From Fretibacter sp964410285 (GTDB lineage: Bacteria; Pseudomonadota; Alphaproteobacteria; Caulobacterales; Maricaulaceae): a DNA stretch of 64,000 nucleotides. Positions within the stretch are counted from its first letter, which is position 1. Each line of letters starts with the position of its first letter. The position numbers and the translations under genes are program-made. This document shows positions 7,983-16,606 of the stretch, in pieces. Where the stretch lies: the NCBI GenBank assembly GCA_964410285.1, contig CAYPFR010000001.1, forward strand, positions 186,001 to 250,000, given 5' to 3'. The notes beneath the pieces were generated by a model that saw only the letters and a program-made list of their open reading frames with translations, ran no database searches and was not told the origin of the DNA.

Positions 7983-10292
7983 TTAGTTTGGCTCCTGTGT
8001 TGGGGCCGGCTCCGCGCCGAGGGATTCTAGGAAAAATTCCAAAATCTGGCGGTCGCGATGGGTCCGGTTCTCCATGCTGCGAAATCCATGTTTCTCGCCC
8101 GGATAAGTCATGACCCGCATATTATGCGCGCCCCGCTTTTGCATCTCGTCCATCAGCTTAATGGAGTGGCGAAAGACAACATTATCGTCTGCCATGCCGT
8201 GGATCAGTAATACAGGTTCTGTTAGCCCGTCCAGATAAGGAAAGACGCTGCCGTTTTCATAAGCGCCCTTTGTATAATTCGCGCTCCCCTTTTTGGGGCT
8301 GCCAAGATAACGCTCTGTATAGGCTGTGTCATAAAGCGCCCAATCGGTCACCGGCGCGCCAGATACGCCAGCGGCATAATCATTGGTCTGTGCGAGCATG
8401 TGCAAGGTCATATATCCGCCGTAGCTCCAGCCATAAACACCCATACGGTCAGGATCGATAAAATCTTGCTCCCGAAGCCACTGCGCGCCCAATTTTTGGT
8501 CTGCGACTTCCGAGCGGCCCATGGCGCGGTAAAGCACATCCTCAAAGGCTTTCCCCCGTCCCGAGGCGCCGCGTCCATCCAGCAAAAAGACAACAAAGCC
8601 GTGGTCGGCCAGCATTTGTCCAAATTGCTTGCGTCCCCAATTATTATTCACGCGCTGCACGCCCGGCCCATTATAGACAATGGTAATAGAAGCGCGTTTT
8701 TCCCCCGCTTTCATATCTTGGGGTTTGAGCAACATATAGTCCATCATCTGGCCATCACTGGCTGCAATCTGCCCATATTCCGGCTTGATCAGGCTATCTT
8801 TATAAGGGGCATAGGGGTGAGCTGCGTCCATAGCATTTTCATTGAGCCACGCTAGCGGCGCGCCCTCTGCGGTAAAGGCGCGGGTTTGGGGCGGCGTTGA
8901 AACATTTGAAAACCCGCCAATATAGCGCGTGCAGCCTTTGTCAAAGCGCGCGCTATGCCAGCCTGCCCCTTTTGTGATTTGCTCGGCCTGCCCGCTTTCC
9001 ATATCGACTTTGAAGATATGACGCTCAAGCGCGCTCTCGCGCCACCCTGTGACATATAAAACACCCTGCGCGTTATTAATGCAGTTAACAGAGGTGACCA
9101 AAAGGTCTTCGGGCGTTACCGCTTCCGCCCGCCCAGAGCTGCTAATGCGGTAGGCGCGGTTGATCCCGCTGCGCTCTGATTGCCAGAGCATGTCACTGCC
9201 GGGCAGCCGGCGCAGGGCAGGGCCAATGTTAAGCCAAGTTGGGCTTGTGTCCTCAAAGAAAATCTCACTCGCGCCCGTGGCAGCGTTGATCTTATAAAAA
9301 CGGTGATTTTTATGATCACGCGAGAGAATGCCTGCAAATAGATGCTGGCTATCTGCGCTCCATGTCACGCGGGTAAGATAAATATCTTTATCCTCGCCAA
9401 TATCCGCCCAGATGGTTTCCCCGCCGCTGCGCGAGGTAATCCCGAGCTTCACGGCGGCATTATCCGTGCCGGCAAAGGGGTAGCGCTGGCTGACATTCTC
9501 AACGCCGCTCGCGCTATATTCAATGCGGTTTTCAATCGCTATGGGACTTTCGTCTATCTGCGTATAGGCGAGCTTCTCTGTATTGGGCGACATCCAATAC
9601 CCTGTGGAACGGCTGAGTTCTTCTTGGACGACAAAGCTGGCGGTGGCATTGCGAATAAGTTCCGTGCCGCCGCTGCTGAGCTGGCGTTCCAGACCCGTTT
9701 CGAGGTTTTTCACATAAAGCTCATTGCTGCGCACATAGGTCACAAATTTTCCGTCACTGGAGACTTTGGGGTCGGTCTCAAAGGCCTGAGTGGCCGTCAC
9801 TTGACGGGACGAGCGCGCGTTTAAATCATAGAGATAAATGTCGCCGCCGAGCGGAAATAAAAGCAAATTATCTCCAGCCCAGCTATAGGAAATAATGCCT
9901 TTGCCATATTCACGGGCGCGCTCGCGGCGGTTTTTTTCCTCTGCCGACAAAGTCTCCGGCTCGCCTAAAATGTCGGTAGAGGAAACCAGTCGCCGCCCTT
10001 TTCCGCTCTCAAGGTCATAGGCCCACAAATCTTGTTGCCCTGCGTCATCTGCGCGTCCCTGCAGGACAGTGACCATTTTCCCGTCGGGCGAAATGGCGGC
10101 CCGCCGCAACGGCGTGCCGCTTAGGGAGGGCTGGCTATGCAAGCGCTCAGGCGTTAGCCCGCCAGGCCCTGGCGCGGCGGTTAGATATGAGCTTTGCTGA
10201 CCTACCGCCTTGGGAGCAGGTCTGTTATCCGCGCAGCCATATAGCGCCAAGGCGCAAACGCTAAAGCTTAGAAATTTTTGAAATTGTGTCAT
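7983..10292 (-). CDS. DPP-IV-like S9 family peptidase, predicted lipoprotein
   Basis: This 769-residue protein starts with a lipoprotein signal peptide ending in the lipobox LYGC, so it should be exported and lipid-anchored. Residues about 90-490 form the DPP-IV N-terminal beta-propeller region. The C-terminal 250 residues are an alpha/beta hydrolase with catalytic Ser near 623 (GWSYGGYM), Asp near 703 (MADDNVVF) and His near 735 (GEKHGF). The Glu-rich motif QEELSRSTGYWMSPN in the propeller is the double-Glu element that binds substrate N-termini in DPP-IV. It likely removes X-Pro or X-Ala dipeptides from peptides in the periplasm. A start 4 codons earlier (10304) is possible. It is probably monocistronic. 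Confidence 0.92.
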   Translation of the reverse strand: MTQFQKFLSFSVCALALYGCADNRPAPKAVGQQSSYLTAAPGPGGLTPERLHSQPSLSGTPLRRAAISPDGKMVTVLQGRADDAGQQDLWAYDLESGKGRRLVSSTDILGEPETLSAEEKNRRERAREYGKGIISYSWAGDNLLLFPLGGDIYLYDLNARSSRQVTATQAFETDPKVSSDGKFVTYVRSNELYVKNLETGLERQLSSGGTELIRNATASFVVQEELSRSTGYWMSPNTEKLAYTQIDESPIAIENRIEYSASGVENVSQRYPFAGTDNAAVKLGITSRSGGETIWADIGEDKDIYLTRVTWSADSQHLFAGILSRDHKNHRFYKINAATGASEIFFEDTSPTWLNIGPALRRLPGSDMLWQSERSGINRAYRISSSGRAEAVTPEDLLVTSVNCINNAQGVLYVTGWRESALERHIFKVDMESGQAEQITKGAGWHSARFDKGCTRYIGGFSNVSTPPQTRAFTAEGAPLAWLNENAMDAAHPYAPYKDSLIKPEYGQIAASDGQMMDYMLLKPQDMKAGEKRASITIVYNGPGVQRVNNNWGRKQFGQMLADHGFVVFLLDGRGASGRGKAFEDVLYRAMGRSEVADQKLGAQWLREQDFIDPDRMGVYGWSYGGYMTLHMLAQTNDYAAGVSGAPVTDWALYDTAYTERYLGSPKKGSANYTKGAYENGSVFPYLDGLTEPVLLIHGMADDNVVFRHSIKLMDEMQKRGAHNMRVMTYPGEKHGFRSMENRTHRDRQILEFFLESLGAEPAPTQEPN

Positions 10293-10434
10293 GCTCTTAC
10301 CCATATTGGCGCGCCCATCGAGGCGTATTTAGCTATAGTTTTAACTGCTGAGGTTATTCGTGCAATGCTAATCGTTTTGGCAGACAAGCAAAACGGGAAT
10401 GTTGGGCTTAGGCGGCGAGCTTAGTGAGGCTAAC

Positions 10435-11118
10435 TTAGGGCGTGCCCGCGGCGGCCTTGCGCAAGGCCTCATTAATTTGCCCCCGGATAAGCGCGGTTTC
10501 AACAAGGCTGGGATCGGCCTTCAAGGATTTTTCAATATCTAGTTTGGCCGCTTCAAGCTTGCCAAGCTGGCGGCGAACATCTGCGCGGTAACGTAGCGCA
10601 TGGGGATGATTATCATCAAAGACCAGCACAGAGGTTAGGTCCGTTTCCGCATAATCATAATGCCCCATGAGCGCATAGGCGCGGGCGCGCGCAATGCGCA
10701 GATCAATATGGCTTTTCACCAGTTCTAGCCCCGCACTGGCGGAGGCATAGGCTTCTTTTGGCAATTTGGCGATCAGCCAGAAATTAGCCGCTTCGGCATA
10801 AAAATCAGCGCGCATTTGCGGCGTCCCGCCGTCTGGTGCTTTGGCGATTTGATTAAGGCGATGCGCTGCTTCCTCGGTTTGGTCAACCGCAAATAAAGCC
10901 ATGGCTTCGCAATGGCGCGCGCGCCGGCCCCCGCCTTCGGCCCGCCAGATCATGGCATTTTCATAGGCCAGATCTGCGTCTTTGGCGATTTGTTCAAGGC
11001 AGGCCTTGTGCTTATTGTCAAAGCTCTCGGTCATATTTTTAGCCGATGCCTCTACGCCGCTCAGGAGAAAAGCCGTTACAAGGGCGCTGGTAGCCGTTAT
11101 GCCAATGCGAAAGTTCAT
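10435..11118 (-). CDS. secreted TPR-repeat protein of unknown function
   Basis: This 227-residue protein starts with a signal peptide of about 26 residues ending near VEASA. The rest is helical, and the second half has tetratricopeptide-like units, clearest at RARAYALMGHYDYAETDLTS and RADVRRQLGKLEAAKLDIEK. TPR domains act as scaffolds for protein contacts. Two Cys (KACLEQ and RHCEAM) in the first third could form a periplasmic disulphide. No enzyme motif is visible. Only 33 bases separate its start from the divergent epimerase-monooxygenase fusion gene, so promoters must overlap or lie inside coding DNA. Confidence 0.75.
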   Translation of the reverse strand: MNFRIGITATSALVTAFLLSGVEASAKNMTESFDNKHKACLEQIAKDADLAYENAMIWRAEGGGRRARHCEAMALFAVDQTEEAAHRLNQIAKAPDGGTPQMRADFYAEAANFWLIAKLPKEAYASASAGLELVKSHIDLRIARARAYALMGHYDYAETDLTSVLVFDDNHPHALRYRADVRRQLGKLEAAKLDIEKSLKADPSLVETALIRGQINEALRKAAAGTP

Positions 11119-11151
11119 ATGGGCTTGTAACGAGCAAGGGTTTTGCGTGCA

Positions 11152-12402
11152 ATGCAGCAGCGGGTTAAATTACAGTCAGATAGCGGCCCTCCTGCCGCGC
11201 GGCGGGGCCAAAAAACCGCGCTTTTGTTTGGCGCGGGCTATACGGCGCTGGCGCTCATTCCGCATTTACGCGCGCGGGGCTATCATATTGCCGCAACCGT
11301 GCGCAGCCCTGAAAAATCTGCCGCCCTGGAGAAAGCTGGCATAGAGGTCCTTCCTTTTGGCCGCGCTGCGCCGCCTAGCGCTTTGACGGCCGTATTGCGG
11401 GTTTTAAAACGGGCCGAAATTGTCCTCAGCAGTGCTGGCCCTGATTTGAAAACGCGGGAGACTGACCCTATTTTAGCGGCGCTTCTTGGCGGTAGCAGGA
11501 GACGTTTTGCGTCAATGGCGCCCAAATTACGCTGGGCGGGATACTTATCCGCTACCTCGGTTTACGGGGACCGCGGGGGGCAATGGGCCTTTGAGGATGA
11601 GGGGCTCTACCCGAAAACGGCGCGCGGGCGCGCGCGCGTCGAGGCCGAGCTAGCCTGGCTTGAAACGGGCTGGCCTGTGCATATTTTTCGCCTGGCCGGA
11701 ATCTATGGTCCCCAGCTTCGGCTCGGCGGCTATAGGGCGGCGCGAAACCCCTTAAGCCGGATTAAGAGCGGTAAAGCGCGGCTGGTGATAAAGCCCGGCC
11801 ATATCGTCAACCGCATTCACGTTATGGATATTGCTTCCGCGCTTTTGGCTTCAATGGATGATCCCGACCCTGCCCGGATTTATAATATCGCAGATGGACA
11901 GCCCGCCCCGCCGCAAGATGTCTTGCGCTTTGGCGCGCGGCTTGTCGGCCAGCCGGCCCCGCCTGCTATCACCCAAGATGATCCGGCGCTCTCGGCCATG
12001 GCCCGCAGCTTTTATCTCGAGAGCAAGCGAGTGGATATTTCCCGCGCCCGTGCCGAACTCGGCTTTACTCCTGCTTTTGCGGGTTACCGCAAAGGGCTAC
12101 TCTCGCTGATGCAGAGCGGGGCGGCGGGGGAAATGTGGTTGGCGGGACATATTGACGTGGCTGAAAAACATCTCGCCCTAACCCTCAAGCTCCTGCCCGA
12201 TCACATCAAGGCCAGCCGCGCCGAGGCTGGCTGCTTGCGTTTTGACGTGGTTCAAGACACGAATATTCCGACGCGTTTGCATGTTGTGGAGGGCTTTCGG
12301 TCCGTAAAAGATTTTGACATTCATCAAATCCGATCTCAATCTAGCCCGTGGTTTGATGCCGCGCGCTTCTTTACCCGCGATTATGTCACGAGCGGCGTGT
12401 AG
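11152..12402 (+). CDS. NAD(P)-dependent epimerase fused to ABM-type monooxygenase domain
   Basis: This 416-residue protein is a two-domain fusion. Residues about 15-315 form a YeeZ-like extended SDR domain: the nucleotide-binding glycines in LLFGAGYTALALI, TSVYGDRGG with the Tyr but not the usual YxxxK Lys, and the FRLAGIYGP motif. From about residue 326 (WLAGHIDVAEK) to the end it matches the antibiotic-biosynthesis-monooxygenase (ABM, dimeric alpha-beta barrel) pattern, with HIKASRAEAGCLRFDV as the core and SSPWFDAARFF near the end. ABM domains oxygenate quinols or degrade haem without metal cofactors. The function of the fusion is unknown. It is followed 32 bases later by the ATM1 exporter on the same strand. 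I chose the ATG over a TTG three codons earlier because of spacing from AAGGG. Confidence 0.8.
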   Translation: MQQRVKLQSDSGPPAARRGQKTALLFGAGYTALALIPHLRARGYHIAATVRSPEKSAALEKAGIEVLPFGRAAPPSALTAVLRVLKRAEIVLSSAGPDLKTRETDPILAALLGGSRRRFASMAPKLRWAGYLSATSVYGDRGGQWAFEDEGLYPKTARGRARVEAELAWLETGWPVHIFRLAGIYGPQLRLGGYRAARNPLSRIKSGKARLVIKPGHIVNRIHVMDIASALLASMDDPDPARIYNIADGQPAPPQDVLRFGARLVGQPAPPAITQDDPALSAMARSFYLESKRVDISRARAELGFTPAFAGYRKGLLSLMQSGAAGEMWLAGHIDVAEKHLALTLKLLPDHIKASRAEAGCLRFDVVQDTNIPTRLHVVEGFRSVKDFDIHQIRSQSSPWFDAARFFTRDYVTSGV

Positions 12403-12434
12403 ACAAACCCGCTTTTGCGGCCCAGAGAGAGCCC

Positions 12435-14276
12435 ATGCGGCCCGCTAAAGCCATATCCGCCGACGCGGCCAAAGAGCGCTCACTTACCTATCAGCTCAAA
12501 AGCTTTGGGCGGCTCTGGCCCTATCTGTGGCTGCGCGGAAATCTTGGGTTTAAAATCAGAATAATTCTGGCATTGATCCTGACGATTGCGGGTAAGTTTT
12601 TTTTAGTCGGCGCAGCCTTTTTCACCGGCGCGGCCATTAACCGCGTTACCGCCGCCAAAGACGCAGGGCTTGGCTGGGGCGAAGTCTGGACGTCCGTGGG
12701 GCTGTTTGTTGTAGGTTATGGCGCGATTCGGCTTTTGTCTGTGATGATTAATGAAGGGCGCGAATATATCTTCGCTCCCGTCGGGCAGCACGCCCAGCGC
12801 AGTATCGCTACCGCCACCTTTGCCCATTTGCATAAGTTATCTTTGCGCTATCATTTGGAGAAACGCACGGGCGGCCTCTCGCGCGTCGTAGAGCGCGGCA
12901 TACGCTCGATCGATTTTTTGTTCCGGTTTTTGCTGTTTAACATTGGCCCGACTTTCCTAGAGCTCGGGATTGCCGCGGCGGCGTTTTGGCTGGCCTTTAG
13001 CTGGGAGTTTGCGGCAATTGCAACCTTGATTGTCTTCGCCTATGTGGTCTTTACCGTGATGACAACGGAATGGCGGCTGCGCTTTCGCCGTGATATGAAT
13101 AAGAAGGATACAGAGGCCAATGCCCGCGCGGTGGATAGTCTTCTTAATTATGAAACGGTCAAATATTTCGGCGCGGAAGCCGCCGAAACCGCGCGCTATG
13201 ACGCTGCGATGGCGGGTTATCAAAAAGCCGCCATATTGTCGCGAACCTCGCTTGCGACCGTCAATATCGGGCAGAGCTTTTTGATGAACCTTGGCCTTGT
13301 TCTGATTATGGGCCTCGCCTCTATGCGGGTTTTATCTGGGCAGATGCAGATCGGAGATATTACCACCGTGCTGCTGGTGATGTCGCAAATCTACCGGCCG
13401 CTCAATATTCTTGGCTTTGCCTACCGCGAGATAAAACAGGCCTTGACCGATATGGAAAAAATGTTCTCCCTGCTTGACCTTAAGCCCGAAGTTCGCGACG
13501 CGGCGGAGGCGCGGCCCCTGACAAATGTGCGCGGGGATATCCGTTTTGAGACCGTTGATTTTCATTATGAAGCCGAACGCCAAATCTTAAAGGGCGTGAG
13601 CTTTACAATCGCGCCGGGGGAGCGCGCCGCCATTGTCGGACCTACGGGCGCAGGCAAGTCGACCATTTCGCGCATATTATTCCGATTTTACAATATTTCT
13701 GGCGGGCGGGTACTCATTGATGGGCAGGACATTGCTATGCTCACTCAAGAAAGCCTTCGCGCGGCCATTGGCATTGTTCCGCAGGATACGGTGCTATTTA
13801 ATGACACCATCGGCTATAATATTGGATATGCAAAATTGGGCGCGACCCAAAGCGAGATTGAAGCTGCCGCCCGCGCCGCGCAAATCCACGATTTTATCAG
13901 GGCTTTGCCGGACGGTTATGAGACCCGTGTCGGCGAGCGGGGGCTTAAGCTTTCAGGCGGTGAAAAACAACGGGTCGCGATTGCGCGTACGCTCCTTAAG
14001 GACCCGCCGATATTGTTTTTAGACGAGGCGACTTCGGCGCTTGATAATACAACAGAGCGCGAGATTCAGTCCGCGCTTGATAATGCTTCGCGTGACCGCA
14101 CGACGCTCATGATCGCGCACCGCCTCACGACGGTGACTGGGGCTGACAAAATTATTGTTATGGATGAGGGCCGCATCTCAGAAATCGGCACCCACAGCCA
14201 GCTTCTGGCAAAAGGCGGGCTTTACGCCCAGCTTTGGGAGGAGCAATCCAAAGACGCGGCCAAGGCGGGAGCATAA
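12435..14276 (+). CDS. ATM1-type ABC exporter (heavy-metal tolerance / Fe-S associated)
   Basis: This 613-residue half-transporter has six N-terminal membrane helices (about residues 40-330) and a C-terminal ATPase with Walker A GPTGAGKST, signature LSGGEKQR, Walker B ILFLDEAT and the H-loop IAHRLTTV. GGLSRVVERGIRSIDFLFRF and LLNYETVKYFGAE in the membrane domain are characteristic of the ATM1/HMT1 family. Members export glutathione-linked sulphur or metal conjugates and support cytosolic Fe-S assembly or metal detoxification. It is probably co-transcribed with the upstream fusion gene. Confidence 0.94.
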   Translation: MRPAKAISADAAKERSLTYQLKSFGRLWPYLWLRGNLGFKIRIILALILTIAGKFFLVGAAFFTGAAINRVTAAKDAGLGWGEVWTSVGLFVVGYGAIRLLSVMINEGREYIFAPVGQHAQRSIATATFAHLHKLSLRYHLEKRTGGLSRVVERGIRSIDFLFRFLLFNIGPTFLELGIAAAAFWLAFSWEFAAIATLIVFAYVVFTVMTTEWRLRFRRDMNKKDTEANARAVDSLLNYETVKYFGAEAAETARYDAAMAGYQKAAILSRTSLATVNIGQSFLMNLGLVLIMGLASMRVLSGQMQIGDITTVLLVMSQIYRPLNILGFAYREIKQALTDMEKMFSLLDLKPEVRDAAEARPLTNVRGDIRFETVDFHYEAERQILKGVSFTIAPGERAAIVGPTGAGKSTISRILFRFYNISGGRVLIDGQDIAMLTQESLRAAIGIVPQDTVLFNDTIGYNIGYAKLGATQSEIEAAARAAQIHDFIRALPDGYETRVGERGLKLSGGEKQRVAIARTLLKDPPILFLDEATSALDNTTEREIQSALDNASRDRTTLMIAHRLTTVTGADKIIVMDEGRISEIGTHSQLLAKGGLYAQLWEEQSKDAAKAGA

Positions 14277-14325
14277 AGCACCGCCGCAATACGGCAGCGC
14301 CTTTTAATCTGAGCTCTCAGTCTCT

Positions 14326-15303
14326 TTAGAAACGGCGCAGATAAGTCGCGGAAATGGAATCCATTACCGCGTCATCGCCTAGATCATAACGTGTGTAATC
14401 CACGCGCACGCCGTTCACGGCATCAAAGTCATATTCCAGACCTGCACCATAGGCCAGGCCATCAAAATTATCAGAATCTGATTCATTTATCATTTGCGCG
14501 CCATCACCTGAGACGGCGTTTGCCGAGGCCCCGATTTGCGTTGTGTGATATCCGACGCGGCCAAGGGCTTTGAACTGTGACCCAAGAGGCAGGCGCCCGA
14601 CCGCAAAGGCAGCAAGGGAGTAATCAATCCCTGCGGAAACATCGACATCAACAGGTCCTGTGCCGTCTGGCAAGGCTATGCTGAGGGTTTCATCTTCATC
14701 TGAAACGCCGACAGTCCCTTCGATTTCTGCGCCGTACCAGCTCTTTTGCACGCCGAGGCGGCCCACAAGACCAAAGAGATCAGAATCTACATCATACATT
14801 ATCCCGCCAATATTGCCGTAATAGCTCGGGCCATAAGCACCGCGAAGCTTTGGCGTAATAGCATTGCGCGGTGCAGACGCGCCGGAGGGCGCGGGCACAG
14901 GATTACCGTAGGCATCATGATAACCGTTATGAGCGGTCTTCACGCCCTCAGGGTCCAATGGGCCCTCCCATGGGGCGGGGACTTGCGGATCAATTGTAAC
15001 CGTTCCGCCTGCATAAGGGTTTGAATTTTGAGTGTACCAACCGCTATTTATATAGTCTGAGGTAGTGCCAGTTTGCGAATTAGAGGCCAGTTTTACATAG
15101 TTCTGGTCTTGGGTGGGACCCTGCACGGCGGCGGCGGTGTCTTCTGCTAAAAAGTCATTCAGCGAAACATAGTCTCCGTATTCACCCGCGTTTACGGCGG
15201 GCGCTGCGGCAGATGTGGTGTCTGAATTAAGGCCTAGCGCTGAGCAGGCCGAAAGAGCAATGACGCTTCCAAGGAGAGGCGTAAGTTTTAAAATGCGGCG
15301 CAT
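14326..15303 (-). CDS. outer-membrane beta-barrel-like protein with lipoprotein signal
   Basis: This 325-residue protein starts at the ATG behind GAGGA and has a lipoprotein-type signal ending in IALSAC. Residues about 25-140 are low complexity (Ser/Ala/Asn/Pro/Gly). The last 190 residues alternate hydrophobic and polar residues as in an OmpA/OprF-like 8-strand barrel (GLVGRLGVQKSWYGAEIEG, ALGRVGYHTTQIGASA, VRVDYTRYDLGDD), and the chain ends in Phe (YLRRF), typical of BAM-assembled barrels. It is probably an outer-membrane surface protein. Function and family name are unknown. Confidence 0.7.
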   Translation of the reverse strand: MRRILKLTPLLGSVIALSACSALGLNSDTTSAAAPAVNAGEYGDYVSLNDFLAEDTAAAVQGPTQDQNYVKLASNSQTGTTSDYINSGWYTQNSNPYAGGTVTIDPQVPAPWEGPLDPEGVKTAHNGYHDAYGNPVPAPSGASAPRNAITPKLRGAYGPSYYGNIGGIMYDVDSDLFGLVGRLGVQKSWYGAEIEGTVGVSDEDETLSIALPDGTGPVDVDVSAGIDYSLAAFAVGRLPLGSQFKALGRVGYHTTQIGASANAVSGDGAQMINESDSDNFDGLAYGAGLEYDFDAVNGVRVDYTRYDLGDDAVMDSISATYLRRF

Positions 15304-15431
15304 AGGGTCCTCATGTACCAATTTGAGACATCGCCGATTTGGCGAGCTTTCTTGGGGTTAAGGGTTCAAGAGCCGTGCCAAACGGGCTTGGAGAGGGCCC
15401 TAATGCGGGCGCAGGCGGATAAGAGGTGTGA

Positions 15432-15965
15432 TTATAGCGCGCGGACTTTTCCGATCGCGACAGAGAGATTTTCTATGTTTTGCTTTTCTTGCTCAATCCC
15501 GATTTCCAGCGCGATCAATTTACCTTTTTGATTAAGCGACAATTCCTTATTGTCATAATGGCGGGATTTTATGCGCATATATTTTGACAGCTTGGTTTGA
15601 TGCTGCTCCAGCCGTAAGGATAATTGCTCAATAAACGCAGGAATATTCACCCCGTCCATGCCGTAAAATTTGACCAAAAGCTCATCTTTGATTGATGGCT
15701 GCTTTGACGGTTTGGTGGACCAGGCGAGCAAAGCCTGCCGCCCCGATTTGGTGATCGTATGGACAATGCGGTTCGGTTTTCCGACCTGATCAATTTCCTC
15801 GCTTTTGACATAGCCCTTCTCGCGCAATTTCCCGAGCTCGCGGTAAATCTGCTGATGGCTGGCCCGCCAGAAAAACCCGATAGACGCATCGAAATTTTTC
15901 GCCAGATCATAGCCGCTCATCGGGCGCTCGGTCAGGCAGACCAATATGGCTTCGGAGAGGGCCAT
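15432..15965 (-). CDS. PadR family transcriptional regulator
   Basis: This 177-residue protein has the N-terminal winged helix of PadR (ILVCLTERPMSGYDLAKNF and the wing QIYRELGKLREKGYVKSEE, residues 7-60) and a C-terminal helical dimerisation domain of the Vir/PadR-s2 type. Members usually repress genes for aromatic or fatty-acid stress responses and sense small ligands. It is divergent from the DUF1330-DUF2855-crotonase operon, with two inverted repeats in the 174-base gap, so it probably controls that operon and itself. Confidence 0.9.
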   Translation of the reverse strand: MALSEAILVCLTERPMSGYDLAKNFDASIGFFWRASHQQIYRELGKLREKGYVKSEEIDQVGKPNRIVHTITKSGRQALLAWSTKPSKQPSIKDELLVKFYGMDGVNIPAFIEQLSLRLEQHQTKLSKYMRIKSRHYDNKELSLNQKGKLIALEIGIEQEKQNIENLSVAIGKVRAL

Positions 15966-16026
15966 CTATTTCCTTTTCATCTGCACAGCAGCAGGCAGGG
16001 CTGCGTAATTTTCGCGGAGTTATTCT

Positions 16027-16048
16027 TGCCTATGTGCAAATATAGGCA
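16027..16048. promoter_or_regulatory. candidate PadR operator
   Basis: TGCCTAT-N8-ATAGGCA is a perfect 7-base inverted repeat in the divergent gap, about 60 bases from the padR start and 92 from the DUF1330 gene start. PadR operators are often dyads with an 8-base spacer. The assignment is inferred from symmetry and position. Confidence 0.5.
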
Positions 16049-16056
16049 TATCAACA

Positions 16057-16074
16057 GATGAAGACTTTTTCATC
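16057..16074. promoter_or_regulatory. second dyad in padR divergent region
   Basis: GATGAA-N6-TTCATC is a perfect 6-base inverted repeat directly beside the first dyad, followed by AT-rich TCATAAAAATG. It could be a second operator half or overlap the promoter of the downstream operon. Confidence 0.35.
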
Positions 16075-16139
16075 ATAAAAATGTGCCGCTGGGTAAAAGA
16101 GCTCTTGGATGAGACCGGCTATGGGACAAGGAGAACCAT

Positions 16140-16592
16140 ATGACACTCTTGAACGCCATTGACCCCACGCCCGAGCAAATAAAGGCATTCCTCGCCCATG
16201 AGAAAGCCGGAGAGCCCGTTCATATGCTGAATTTGCTCAAATTTAAGGAACGGGCGAGCTACCGCGACGCGGCAACAAATCCCGACAATAATGTCAGCGG
16301 GGAGACGGCCTATTTTCGCTACGCCAAGGCTTTTGGCGAAATGATGCGGGCCAAAGATATAGGTTTTGAAACCAGTTTTGCGGGGCGCATGAATGCATTG
16401 ATGATCGGCGCAGCAGCGGGCGCGGATACTCCGGCTGGGCCTTGGGATATGGCGGCGATCGCGCGCTATCCCAATGCGCAGACCATGCTGGAGTGCGTGT
16501 CATCCGCTGCATATCGCGAAATACATTATCACCGCAAAGCCGGGCTTGAGGGGCAGCTCTTAATCTCCTGCTCTGCAGAGCATGTTTTTTAA
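16140..16592 (+). CDS. DUF1330 family protein
   Basis: This 150-residue protein opens a three-gene operon and has a strong site (AAGGAGAACC) before its ATG. It is of the DUF1330/dimeric alpha-beta-barrel type: PVHMLNLLKFKERASY near residue 26 is the typical first strand, and IARYPNAQTMLECVSSAAYREI the second repeat end. Such proteins are small ferredoxin-fold dimers of unknown reaction, sometimes co-located with CoA-ester pathways. The location next to padR, DUF2855 and a dienoyl-CoA isomerase-like gene points to catabolism of a fatty or aromatic acid. Confidence 0.82.
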   Translation: MTLLNAIDPTPEQIKAFLAHEKAGEPVHMLNLLKFKERASYRDAATNPDNNVSGETAYFRYAKAFGEMMRAKDIGFETSFAGRMNALMIGAAAGADTPAGPWDMAAIARYPNAQTMLECVSSAAYREIHYHRKAGLEGQLLISCSAEHVF

Positions 16593-16606
16593 AAGAAAGA
16601 TACTGA

